Shown: piece by piece, positions 11,964 to 23,640 of the stretch
Layout: each line of letters opens with the position of its first letter
How positions within the stretch are numbered: the stretch's first letter is position 1
NCBI GenBank assembly: GCA_005406025.1
Contig: BGZK01001245.1
Location: 1-64,000 of the forward strand
Reading direction: 5' to 3'
Length of the DNA stretch: 64,000 bases
Source of the DNA: Eumeta japonica
Taxonomy: Eukaryota > Arthropoda > Insecta > Lepidoptera > Psychidae
Notes under the pieces: generated by a model
Database searches by the model: none
What the model was told of the DNA's origin: nothing
What the model saw: only the letters and a program-made list of their open reading frames with translations
Program-made: the position numbers and the translations under genes

Positions 11964-12699
11964 CCCATATTCTAGATCTTTCATATTCTGCACTTGACAT
12001 GATACTTGTATACCTTTTTGATTTAGTTTACCGTTGTTAATTGTTTCACATGAACTCATCAGTTTCGGGCGATCAAAATTAAGTTTTTGTTTTAATTCTT
12101 GCAAACAAAACTGAAAATTTTCGAATAATTTCTTGTTCTTATCCCTATATTAAGAAATCGACTTTTCATGTCGTGTCGCTTTTTTGAAACGTATTCCTAT
12201 GAAATTATTCTAACAGTTTTTACGGTCATCCGTGAAAATGTATTTGTGTACACGAAAACACTTTCAAAATTTCTTCTAATGCTCTTTTGCTTCATTTTTT
12301 TTTAACAACCATTCATTCATATATATTAAAAAATTGAAATAAAAAAAATCTCGCGTTACAGCCATGTTTAGTCCCATCCAATTTATTTTTACATATTAAT
12401 ATTTATTTAAACTATCATTACTTTCATGGGCTACTTCAGTCATTTTCAGCCGAATCCTTCCATTCTGTAGCTGACATGTGCAAATAGTAATTCCAGATAT
12501 ACTCATTTGTTTTTGCCTGCTACTTTCTTCTCTTACTTCATCGGTCTACCAATGAATATCTACTAAACCCTACAAATATTATTCCTGTTAGTTTTCAATT
12601 TTATTATGTATTTTTAACGACCTTTAGTTTCAATCACTCGTGCCCTTAACTTCCATTACTTGCTTTTAGTTTACCCGTTGTTAACATTTAAATCCGGAA
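11964..12699. other. AT-rich non-coding stretch
   Basis: No gene or repeat family is recognised. Confidence 0.5.
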
Positions 12700-12736
12700 T
12701 TTTACAGAACATCAATATAATTGATGTTCTGTAAAA
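12700..12736. repeat. Perfect 17-bp inverted repeat, 3-base loop
   Basis: TTTTACAGAACATCAAT (12700-12716) is followed after ATA by its exact reverse complement (12720-12736). A near-perfect palindrome of this length is unlikely by chance. It may be a foldback element or a cruciform-forming site. Confidence 0.8.
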
Positions 12737-14293
12737 CCATATTGCTTATTATATATATAGTGTTTCATTTTATTGTTGTAATATGACAGCCACAAATTTT
12801 GCCAATTACTGAAAAAAAGAAAACGAATGTTCGTGTATTAAATACAAATGTGAATAGTAAGGCCCTAAACATGTCACGGTCGCTGAAATAAGGGCCCAAT
12901 TAAATGCGACAGCTTCGCACTCCGCTCTCACGACAATTCCCGAAGGGCTTTATTGTTATTTTGCACTACATGCGAATCAAGTTAAGGGGTTTTCCTGTTG
13001 ATTTTTATTTATGTTGCATTTGGACGCAAACGGCATCGCATTTCATCGATTGGGAAGTAATTTAAATTCCGATGATTTAGAAATTCATATTAATGAAATC
13101 ATAATTCATATTTGTATTACAAGTGAATATTTGATAACGAGCTATATAATTTAAACGAGAGTTAACAAATATTTTTAAATATAAGAAGCGTTGCTTACTA
13201 TTTGGTTCAGGACATAGTTCAAAATATAAAACCACCAAAAACATGTCACGTAAAATTCGTTGCCAAAACTCACAAGCTTATAACGCTTTAGCAGTTAAGA
13301 AATTATCAGATCTCATGAAGAGCCAAGTCCTTAACTTTAAAAGGCGTAACTCTGCAAGCTCTACACCGTGATCAAAAATCATGTCTTGGCTGTTTTTTAG
13401 AATTATTGTATGAGATCTAACTTTAAAGACCAGATACTTAATTTCTTACCAAAAGTCCGTGGGAGTGACTGTGCAACAGCCGCGAAATAGCCAAGCTATA
13501 TTTCTTTAATTATTAAAATATAGGGTTTGTAGAGTTAGGGCTAAAAAGAATAACAGATAAATTATTATTCGTTGTATAATTGAATGTCAATTGAGATATC
13601 CTGTTTGATATCAAAACATATTCATATTTTAAAATCTATTTAAAAATAAAAAATTGATACAATGAAAAAGATGTTCATCGAGATAAAATTGTTCTTTTGT
13701 ATGTATTCTAATTCCAAAACTCTCAAATGCACTTTAAATAGTCTATTTTTTAAATATTAATTTTATATTCGTTGTAAACTATGAAATATATGATTTTTTT
13801 GTGATATAAATATAATTTTTTTTATGTATTTTTTGTTTTCGCCATTTTTATTTTCGCCTTGCAAAAAGAAATCGTGAATTAGACATATTTATAATTTTCT
13901 CATTTTAATACTTTGGCCATCTCGAAAGTTATTTTCCTCACAACAAATCAGCATCAAGCACCTCTCGTGGTGCTGAGATGAGTCGATAGCGCGTTCGTGG
14001 GTCGCGACTTTGCTCAAAGCCAGTCAAGAGTAAACCAGCTTGAAAAGTCAAGAGCTTAAGAGGTTTTACAATAAAACTGCCACACTTTTACTGTAAAGCA
14101 AATTGGATACGTTTTTCTATAAAGAATTTTCCCTGGCTTTAGATTTCAAATTTTATAATTTAAATTTTTTTCATCGGTTCTGTTCAATTAAAAAAATAGA
14201 TGAAAATTTTTTGATTAAAAATTTTAATTAAAAAATAGACGACAATTTACGTGATGACGTCATAAGAAAACTGATGAAAAAGTGTATCATTAT
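12737..14293. other. Non-coding stretch with one GC-richer patch
   Basis: 12850-13110 is more GC-rich and holds CTCF- or homeodomain-neutral unique sequence with ATCGAT and TTAATGAAAT sites. It might be conserved non-coding DNA. A 43-codon ATG frame at 13242-13373 has no recognisable domain. Otherwise nothing is seen. Confidence 0.35.
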
Positions 14294-14362
14294 GAGAGAT
14301 ACAAAATAATTATCATTATTTTGTGTCTCTCTTCCACTCCAACTGTCAATGGAGTGAAAGAG
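14294..14362. repeat. Two abutting hairpins (foldback or MITE-like)
   Basis: Arms 14294-14310 and 14315-14331 (GAGAGATACAAAATAAT) pair at 16 of 17 positions with one G-T pair and a 4-base loop. Overlapping its end, 14329-14341 and 14350-14362 (CTCTTCCACTCCA) pair at 12 of 13. The flanking 14363-14500 sequence, GC-richer with CTCTCGCTTGCACGCTCG, may belong to the same element. I have a weak memory of similar CTCTCTTCCACTCCA blocks in lepidopteran repeats. Confidence 0.65.
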
Positions 14363-16019
14363 AAATAGATCACAAGCCGAACGCTTAGTCCGATGGGGCC
14401 TCTCTATCGCTTATTCCACGCTCTCGCTTGCACGCTCGGTTCAGGCAGAACGCGACAAAGAGTCATGCTTTTTCGTGTCGTGCGTGCAACTGGCATTCAT
14501 CGATTTATAAGACATTATCATGTCAATAGGAATAATGCGATCTTGAACAGGGGGTAAATAAAATTGTTGTCCGTTGAGTTAAACACATGATTTCTTTGTT
14601 GCAATTCGTAATATATCCACAAATTTTAACTTAAACACATAAAATAGCGCAATTAATATTTAAATTTGAACACGTAAAAGAAAACAATTAGGTAATTTCT
14701 TTCAAAATTAAAATCGAATAAAAATAGTTTTTTTTTTTTTATTAATTTTAAAGTTTTTCTCCCAGATTTCACTCCAGGGAACCTAAATAACTCTGAAATC
14801 TATTCAGTATTATTGGACGAGAATTGATCTATAAGGCACGCTTTGCCCGCGGACGGGCGGCTGATACGTTCAAAAGTAGATATAAGTCTAAATTTATGCT
14901 TATAGTTTGAGCTACGACTCTTCTACGCTCACTAGGTGCTTGGGTTTACTTGTATTATTCATTGATAAAATTGGCCCTCCTTGTTCTACTAACTTAAATA
15001 GTTAAAGAACCAGCATACCGACATACGAAACTATTCTCTTACATATTATAATACAAAAATTCTCTGCCCGTCTGTATATCAATCAATTTTTTGTGTCTGT
15101 CTGTCTTTTTATTTTGCTCTATATCTGTCCATTTGGACGCTTCAGTTAGAAAACCACTGATCCGATTTATATATTTTTTTTTTATAATCAAAATAGTTAA
15201 TATACAATTAAAAATCAAAATCGTCACTTGTCCTCTAAAATCGGAATCGCGAGCAAGAACGGAGCAAAATCAAAAGTGGAAGTTTACATGTCTTATATTT
15301 TTTTCTATTCAAGTAAAGGATAGTACCTACCCGCTGAAAATGTGTTGATACTAATGGATACTTTTACAATCATGAAAGCATACTACTTAACTTCTTTAGT
15401 CGACTAGAAATCCTTAAGTATTTACTATATTTTTGAAATACAACCGAAAATAGAAATATAGACGTCCACGTTGTTTATATACCAATGATGTACCATTTTA
15501 AAACCAAAACAAAAGAGTTTTTTTCTGACTGTATGTAGAACCAGAATAATACATTTAATTGCAATGATAATTAAAATAATTCTTCAAATGTAATCATGCA
15601 TTATAAAATTGAGTTCATTACAGTTCATCGTGAATAAGAAGATCCCATTATATCGGTTCAATTCCTTTCTCTATTTTGGAAAGGAATTTAATTATATGTA
15701 AAATATAGAAATACATTTGCATTACAATAGATATAATAATAACCTGGCTGTACTTAATAATTTCTATTCTTTCGTACTCCATCACGACGTTATGGCTGTA
15801 ATAAGAGCGCATTGAAACGCCTAATCTAAAGGAGTGGGCGGAATGTCGCACAAACCTTGTAATAAATGTTACACAACGCCAGAGGAGAAAAAAGAATTCA
15901 ATTCACTTAACCGATCCTATTGGAGGCGGCCATTACACGACCGTTAAACTACGGTTCGGAAGAATATATTTGACAAATAAAAACGGTTATTCTGACGAAG
16001 TTTACGATCGCGTAATCAC
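14363..16019. other. Non-coding stretch with a possible repeat fragment
   Basis: 15061-15180 contains CTGTCTGTCTTTTTATTT followed by ACCACTGATCCGATTT. This resembles the GTCTGTCTGT...ACTGAACCGATTT part of common lepidopteran repeats, but it is too short for a firm call. The remainder shows nothing recognisable. Confidence 0.3.
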
Positions 16020-16180
16020 AGCTGTCGGCGTTAAAAGCGGCCCGAGAGAGCCACTCTCCACGAATAATTATGTCGGCGCTCGCCGACGGAACTGGAGGAG
16101 CGTCGCGGCCGGCCCGTGGATGCGCCCGCGCCGGCACTCCCGCGAGCTCCGACTGAAACTGAGGCGTTCAAAGTCGTGAG
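16020..16180. other. Compact CG-rich island
   Basis: About 160 bp of strongly GC-rich, CpG-dense sequence (GGCGCTCGCCGACGG near 16073, GATGCGCCCGCGCCGG near 16118) stands out from AT-rich flanks and includes a homeodomain-type AATAATTATG. Three overlapping open frames on both strands are a by-product of high GC. It could be a promoter-proximal island or conserved element. No exon is demonstrable. Confidence 0.3.
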
Positions 16181-16739
16181 CGTAGGATTGATGTAAAAGA
16201 AAGTCACATTAATGTAATGTGATCGTATACATTCTATGTACACATCGTCATTTACATACCTTTGGATGTGTGAAGCATTGTAGTCGATTTGCGAATTATC
16301 CACCTACTTGAAAAATACAACAAAATGTCGGACACCATAATTTATTCAAAAAAATGTAAAATTCAGAAGACACTACTGTACATATTTTTGAAATCATGTC
16401 GTTCACCGACGTTGTGAATTCTTTGTTGTTTTAATAACATTGCACTATGTTATTTTAACCGATATTGATGGTTGTACAACATAATATGATTCATTCTGTA
16501 TTTATTTCTAGTAAATTTTAAAAGTTTGTTCTATGACTGTTATGCCGTTCGTTAGAAGGATGAATCAGGTGCTTAAAAATTTTCAGTTAACGATTTAACG
16601 GCTCACGACACGAATTTTTTAGCATCATAATGGATTTGAACAAAATTTAAAACTAAAATTTACACAAGTATGTACAATTTCTTTAACATGATTCTTGTTT
16701 CGAAACACGGACCAATTATGTACTCACGTGACTTTCTCT
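16181..16739. other. AT-rich non-coding stretch
   Basis: I see nothing recognisable here. Confidence 0.5.
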
Positions 16740-16980
16740 CGCGCTTGTCCATTTTTTTCGCGATTACCATCCTAGAGCCATATAATAATATTAGCCGTTA
16801 GAGGCGATTGCGCGACTCGCGTAGCTTCGCCTCTGCAAATGTCGATTCCACGGCATTTGCATCGCAAATCGGACGAAAAGCGTACAGACGAAAGTAAGAA
16901 GACGCGAAAACGATTTTATGTTATTGCCATGTCTGTTTTGTATTTACATAATGTCTACTCTCTCTCTCTCTCTCGCCCTT
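16740..16980. promoter_or_regulatory. Motif-dense island ending in a (CT)n tract
   Basis: Unique, GC-richer sequence with GCGATTGCGCGACTCGCG near 16805 and an octamer-type ATTTGCAT near 16854. It ends in a CT-dinucleotide run at about 16960-16975. CT/GA runs are GAGA-factor-type binding sites in insects. A regulatory role is inferred; no gene start is seen. Confidence 0.22.
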
Positions 16981-19179
16981 TAGGAATAAAATGTAAGTAA
17001 AATGTATTCGCATGACTAGGCCACAGTGCTTAACGTCTCTGTGGCCAATATGAAAATCTCTTTCAAGGAATTAGTAAAATGAGCTGAAGGCACCTTCAAA
17101 ATTACCTTTCACCAAAATTACCTTTCGTCGATGCTATTACAAAATTGTCACAAATCTGTGCCTGTATGTTGAAAATAAATTATATATGTCGTGAAAATAA
17201 ATGTATAGACGTCTTATAAAATTAACAATTTTCGTCATTTGTTTGAACGTCACACAACAATGCTTGATCGGTTTAAATGAAACTTTTTTAATTTAATGGC
17301 TTCTAAGTTTTTCGAGTTCAAAAAGAACAGTGTTCCTTTTAGAAATTATTAAAGGTGCAGAAAATGAATTAATTATTTTCCAAATATTTAAATAAAAATA
17401 TCTTTTAGGAAATTACCAGCATTTTCAACACACGGTACTTGATATACGGTGTTTGATATACGATACAGTCTTATAGCGTTTGCACCGCAATGGGCGACCT
17501 CAATTACACTAATACATAAATTAATTTCCTTGCATATATACCATATTGCACGAACACTATCAATCGAGTAGTGACCGGATAATTTTCTCTTATAAAAAAA
17601 AAAAATAAGCATATTAAATTGTAATGTCTTATCTTCGCTTAAGAACTAGAGTAGATACCTGGTTGGAGCGAAGTTTCTTTCGCTATATATTACGTACTAA
17701 ATAACAGGCGTAATTGGATAAACTAAAAATGTTTAAGAGTAATAAAAATAAAAAATAGAAAATGTTCAAATGAAGGAATGGCAGAACAATAAAAATTGAT
17801 ATATATTATTTAAGATTTGGAAATAAAAGCTTTGTTATTAATTATTATAAAAAATCAAAGATTTTCATTTGAAATTTTAGGATAAACGTTTATTTAATAA
17901 GTTATATTTAAAATTGTGAATTCTGAATTATATAAAAAAATATATAACGAATTACAAATTATATAAAAAATAATATTTATTGAATCAACATATTGATAGT
18001 GGTATTATCAAAGCATTAAATAACGTCATCTGTTTTCATAATTAAAAATTTGTTATGTTTGTCATTCTGCATAATTGTGTAGTTTTTGAAATTGGTAATA
18101 GATGTCGCTTTCATATGAATAAGTATAGAATTTATTAAAAGTTTGAAATGTAAAACTCTCCATAACCGAAAAAATCAAAGAGTTTCATTTAGTACTTTAG
18201 AAAAAAAAGTGAATTGTAAACTATATAAAACAGAGTAAGAAATAAAATAAAGAGTTTCATGAAAGGGCCGTAACGCTTTTTTGTTATGTTACGGTTTCTA
18301 CTAATCACCTCTTATCGCAGTTGCCGCAATGGGGGATTTCGTTCAAAAAAATTAAACGCAACATACATGAAACATTTAAGTTTATTAGTGGCATTCACAG
18401 CTATAGAAATCTCATAAAAAAAGAAATGGTTTATTTTTGTAAAGCTATAGCGATATCTATAGAACGTCAACTCTTTCTTACTAAATGACTGAACTCACAA
18501 TAAGGTTAAGATAAGATATGTTAGTTAGAGTCATTTGTGTTCCTGTGAAAACTGATAATAACTGCAGTTATATCTATAGCTGCGACGCAGAACTGTCTCT
18601 ACAATTCTGTATTGCAATACAACAATTTTTGTTGTAGTCAAAACTCCTCCACAAAAAGTAGTAGGATATAAATTTATAGATATCTATGTAATTTTCTATT
18701 TGGTAAGCAACCGCCGCGAGAGGTCGTAATCAAAAGACACAACTAAGTGAACCGCGAGCCGTGTTGTTGAATTCATCGTCTACGGAACTTCAAAAAATGT
18801 TACCAAAATAAACCTATGCTATCTAAATTAACTCCAATAATTGTTAGCGGTATTACTTTTTATATTGATTGAAAGGTTTTTTTTTTTTTGTTAACTTTTA
18901 TCACATCCTTCAATTTCGCGTAACAAGTATTTAGTGTTCGGTATTTCTTTTACTAATTTGAATACAACAGATTTAAAACACATCTTTTTCAATAATCCCA
19001 CCAAACGTGAAATAAAAACATCAATTAAATACTTGTCATTTGTATGTTTTTAGAGCTCATACTAATATCGTTCTCGTTCGAGACCCGGACGCTAAAAATA
19101 TTCAACGATTAGATTCTTCACAAACACCCTGATATTACGAAATGATAAATCGGCATCATCCTAATTCTGTAAAGAAAGC
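16981..19179. other. Very AT-rich non-coding stretch
   Basis: No gene is recognised. An AAATCAAAGA..TTTCATTT..A.TTTTAG-like block occurs near 17855 and again near 18170, perhaps a small diverged direct repeat. Confidence 0.4.
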
Positions 19180-19250
19180 GCCGCGAAAGACATACAGTCG
19201 GACAGACGGACGGATAAACAACGAACTGTAATAAAATAAGGGTATTTTAT
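19180..19250 (+). repeat. Repeat fragment with a GGACGGACGG-type end
   Basis: CAGTCGGACAGACGGACGG followed by AATAAGGGTA resembles the distal end of the dispersed repeats at 2420-3163 and 25400-25850. It is short, so only the end is claimed. Confidence 0.4.
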
Positions 19251-19873
19251 TACTTTCTTTTTTTTTGTTGGGTAACAATAAAATCAGAACGCATCGAGCG
19301 ATATGTTTACATTGCGAGCGCGCCGTGGACGGGCGCGTTATGAAATCAAATCACACCAGACCCTCCCCAGCTTTGTTTGCTGCGTGTTGCAAAATTTGAT
19401 TCCGACCGAGTCTATTGTTTTCGGTAAATCGCATGCATCAAGTCTAGACTAGTCGTCGGCAACACAGCAGGTGTTGCCAAATTGTGCGCTACATCGTATA
19501 TTTATAAAAGAAGTACATGGATATTTTACCTGTTTGTAACTCAACGTCAGATGTAAACGTTTTAAAGCAAATAACATGTAACAGATGTTAGAGCGTGTAT
19601 GACTGACCAGGTTTCGATTGAAACAAACTCTTTTGTGTAGCGTATCCAGGTTAAGTATAGGTATACCACTCCTCGTATAATCCCCCTTTTATAATTAGCG
19701 TGTTTTCCAAAAACCGGCTTGTTCGCGTAGCTGAAAGTCATCAAATCTGCGGGGAAAGCCGTTTGTGATAAACCTCGAAAAGAATATAAATACTTGGCTC
19801 AAGTGGATTGTGGGTTTGCAAATTCTTTATTGAGGTGTTATCTCCTTTTTTGAAAATACAACCATACGCAAAG
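19251..19873. other. Non-coding stretch
   Basis: GC-richer near 19315-19345 (GAGCGCGCCGTGGACGGGCG). A short perfect hairpin GGCAACAC/GTGTTGCC lies near 19457. No gene is recognised. Confidence 0.4.
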
Positions 19874-19925
19874 GTATGGTAGCGCATGAGACAACGCTAG
19901 GCTGTTGCGTCATGCACTATCATAG
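19874..19925. repeat. Imperfect 22-bp hairpin
   Basis: Arms 19874-19895 and 19904-19925 align with 17 identical pairs, one G-T pair and four mismatches around an 8-base loop. Size and bulging are within the range of a microRNA precursor, but neither arm matches a microRNA seed I know and no flanking structure supports it. A transposon foldback is equally likely. Confidence 0.4.
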
Positions 19926-20999
19926 ACGCAAACAGATGCCATCAGTAACTGAGGTAAACGTTGATGTCTAGCCCTTTTTTTGTCAAATTTTCAAATTTTT
20001 TAAAACAAAATAAAGTCAAAAGTTTTCTAATTTTTTCCAAAAAAAACTGTGCTTTTTTAACAATAAATTTTACAGCTTTAATTCAAAAAATTAAATTTAT
20101 TTTTTTTATAGCAGCTTCTAATTTTTTACGTTTTCTGAAAATGATCTTTTAAAATAATTTTTGGATTTTTCGAGCATCGAAATTTGAAATTCAATTGTTT
20201 TTTGCATTCAAAAAAACTTTCACAAGTTTTAAGAAGTAAGCCCATTTTATAAATCCATTTATTGAATTAAAAGATCCTCTAGTCCACCTAATAGTCTAAA
20301 TAAAAAGCGTTTTTATTTTAAAATACCTAGGCTTTTGGTACCTTAACTGATCAAATTTTCAACGATAAAATAATCTTTATAATTTTTTATGCTCGAAAAA
20401 TGTATTCAAATCTTAGTCTTGTTTCTTTCAAACATATCTTTGAGAAAATATTTCAAAAATGATTCCTTTTCATTTATATAATGGTTTTAAAAGAGAATTG
20501 TAATTTTAATATCACAGACCTTAAAAATGCCTTAATTATTTGTTTGAGTTTGAAAAACTATAAGAAGAAATATGGGATAAAAATGCTCTTCAGCGCAAAG
20601 ATCTCGAAAATAGCAGGAAGTTACACAGACCTTTTTCTATAACGCCATAAAGTCCTGAGACTATACCTATTAACAAAACTGGCGAATTTAATTTAGTAAT
20701 TTAATACGATCTTTCAAAAATGGATTTTTTAATTGTTTTTATTTTTGTTTGATTTGTTTTCCGCTATAGATTCATGGAACAACAGCCAAAAGTGAAAAAA
20801 TGTTTGGCTTAAAAAATGATATAGTTCGAAGAATGATCAATACGTGCACTGACCATTTTCGGAACTACACAAAGGTTTCAAATCACACACGAGGCTTTCT
20901 ACTCTATGTAAGCTCAATTTTACGGGTGTTATCCCTCATGTCCCTCCTCGGCATCTAGTAATTAACAAACATCTAATTATACACAATTCACCCTAATCA
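19926..20999. other. Very AT-rich non-coding stretch
   Basis: Long T and A runs produce a chance 63-codon frame at 19961-20152. Nothing is recognised. Confidence 0.5.
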
Positions 21000-21185
21000 T
21001 AGCGAATGACGTCGGCGGGGGAAGTCTCAAATGCAATTAGTTGTGCATGTAACCAAGACGCGTCCTCTGTCCCGAGGCAGCGGGCGTTTCTTTAACATGG
21101 CATTCCGCCACTCGGAATTAATTAGCCTCATTTATTAGCGGAAGGGGTCGCTGTGTCTTCCATCTTCTACTGTCTGGCGTCTGGG
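21000..21185. other. GC-richer island, possible conserved non-coding element
   Basis: Unique sequence with GACGTCGGCGGGGG near 21008, then CAATTAG at 21034, TTAATTAG near 21117 and TTATTAGCGG near 21130. These are homeodomain-type cores in a GC-rich setting between AT-rich flanks. There is no coding frame. The regulatory role is inferred. Confidence 0.28.
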
Positions 21186-23269
21186 TAAAAACTAATGACA
21201 TTATCGTGTTCAGATTCCTGGTACTGCGATGTATAAGAGCACTGCTACTGTGGCTTGGTATTATTGCATTTATTAAAAGCTAAAAATATCATTCTGGGTA
21301 CCATGTCTATACTATATTTAGTCTGATCAACGCAATTATTATATTAAAAATAACGGTTTTTATCCCCATTTCAAAATGCCCTGTAAATTCATACACGCAA
21401 AGCACCACCTATTTCGATTTATGTTTTGTAATTCTTCATGCCACTAGCAATGGATGCCTTTTATTGTTACATTCAATAACGGTGGATCTACATTAACACT
21501 TGACAACGATGATACACTATCAACGTTATAGTTTAATATATAGTTAAATTCTGCGATATATTCGACGTGGCAAGATAATACACAGATACATATTATGGTG
21601 TTTTTAAATTAAAAAAATAACTTGGCAGTTCAGAGCTGACAGAATATTGAGCCGCTCTTGACTTAATTAAAGTATTAGTCGGCATCGAAAGAATGTATAT
21701 AAGAAGTTTAGAAAGTATTTATTTAAAATTACATAAACTAAACTATACGTAATGGGTCACTTATTTTATAATTTACGCTAAATGTTATATGATATAAAAA
21801 GAATAAAACTCAATTAATAATAATTACAATACAGAAACTCGTTCTCACTAATCGAATGATGTTGCTTAACTGACACTTACGCGGAAAAGTTTCCAATCCA
21901 ATATTACACAGTGTAATATAAGTACTGGTACATTGGTCTATTTACTGCGAATTAACATAATACTAATCTTTTTTTGGATTTCTTTTCGGAATTCGGAACT
22001 GAAATTCATTCGTTTTCTCAAAATTTGATTATTTTTCTGAAGTGAAAACTTCTACCGCCACATTTGATGATTTTCAGATGAGTAAAATCTTATGAGTATT
22101 CGTCATCGCGTCACCAACATATTAATGCAGTATAAGTCAAAGTTTCTTTATGCGCGTTGAGTAATTTTTCTATGAGTATATATCTGAAAAATATTTATGT
22201 CTGTAAAAATTATTTTTTTTTATTTAAATAAATTGCCAACGTTAGTGTTTTGTTTAAATTAAAAGGCTTTTATTTTACTATTAAATCTAAATATGCACAT
22301 TTTCTGGAAGTGCTGACAGTTCTGAAAACAACACTAATGTTATTCGATTTTAATTTACAATGGTGATACTTTAGTTTTTGATATTACAGCTAATTTGAAA
22401 ATCACTGTTACTTCATTGCGTTCATTTTCACTTCTATCAGCAGTCACCAATGACTGTATATTTTCTTTTCCTTTACCATTAGCTGTACATGGTAACTAGA
22501 GGCTCATAAAGTGAAAATGGTGTAACCACAACGGGGGAGGTTTCACTTGGGCAATCTAGATAAAGTATCGTACCAGTTATGGCTCACGCCCACAACACGT
22601 CGCTGTCGTCACCGTTCTTATGCGTTCTATGACGCACGACACGGACGCCCGCGCCGCGTGCGCCGCCCATCGACATGTCGAAATAATTTTAAGCGTCAAT
22701 TTTTTTTGTGTAAAGGACTTTGTAAAATATTAATACTTGCATCTTCAATTTATTTTAATCATCTGCAATTTATTTTTATGTATTATTGCATTACTTTCGC
22801 ATTCACTCAAACAAGGCGTAAGTGTTTTTCAATTGCTTTCATATCTTACGGGGGCGTTGGATTCTTTTTTTTTATTTATTTTCGAAACGAAATTCCCTTT
22901 AGTTCTTATTATAGCTTTTGATAAAATAGAATATCATTGGTGATGGTCATATGTCATTTTTTATGTTAAACTTTTCTAAAAGAAAATTGATCACGTCATC
23001 ACATCACCATTTCAACTGCATACGCTGCGAGATTCTCTCCATATTTTTCTTTGAAATTAAATTCAAATAACAAAAACTGTGTATTCATCTCTTGAATTAA
23101 AACAATAAAATCACTGGAAATAATTAATGTAAATTTTCTTAATTGCCGTTAGCTTCTATCCCACTACGACCTTGGAAGGTCTCTTCATTGCTTATCAATT
23201 CAGTCATTATAGAGTCAATCTATATTGAAATAAATTATTAAGTATTTAAAACTCATAATGTCAACTAAA
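21186..23269. other. Non-coding stretch
   Basis: A GC-rich patch at about 22580-22690 gives the overlapping frames at 22547-22943, neither with a recognisable domain. The rest is AT-rich with nothing seen. Confidence 0.4.
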
Positions 23270-23326
23270 TTGCTAATTTGCGAATTTGGATATATGTTCA
23301 TAAAGAACTAATATTCAAATTAGCAA
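23270..23326. repeat. 11-bp inverted repeat
   Basis: TTGCTAATTTG at 23270-23280 and its exact complement CAAATTAGCAA at 23316-23326 lie 35 bases apart. Its significance is unknown. Confidence 0.5.
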
Positions 23327-23367
23327 ATTAAGTCAATTTCAATAAGTTACAATTAAGCTACTTCATC

Positions 23368-23640
23368 CATATTATTATTATAAATGTGAAAGTTGATCTG
23401 TCTGTGTTTTCATTAATAAGTTGATGATTATGATGAATTTTGATACAAATGCAGTAGACTGAGGTATGAAATAGACCGCTTCATATGTGTCCGTCTATTC
23501 GTTGGTTCGTATATCTTCTCATAATTCAGCAATGCTTGAACAGTTTTTTATTAAATTAGGTATACTGATAGAAGACATCTTTGCATGAAACGTGAATAAC
23601 TGTCTGTCTCTCTCGAACTGTTTGTCTTTTTATTTAACAA
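23368..23640 (+). repeat. Degenerate dispersed repeat fragment
   Basis: ATATTATTATTATAAATG followed by GAAAGT and CTGTCTGTG matches the common lepidopteran repeat start (ATTATTATAAATGCGAAAGT...GTCTGTCTG). Further on, CAATGCTTGAACAGTTTT and CTGTCTGTCTCTCTCG fit the same kind of element. Boundaries are approximate. Confidence 0.5.

Noticed and set aside
13242..13373. 43-codon frame beginning MSRKIRCQNSQAYN
   Set aside because: Too short to distinguish from chance, with no domain, repeat context or promoter.
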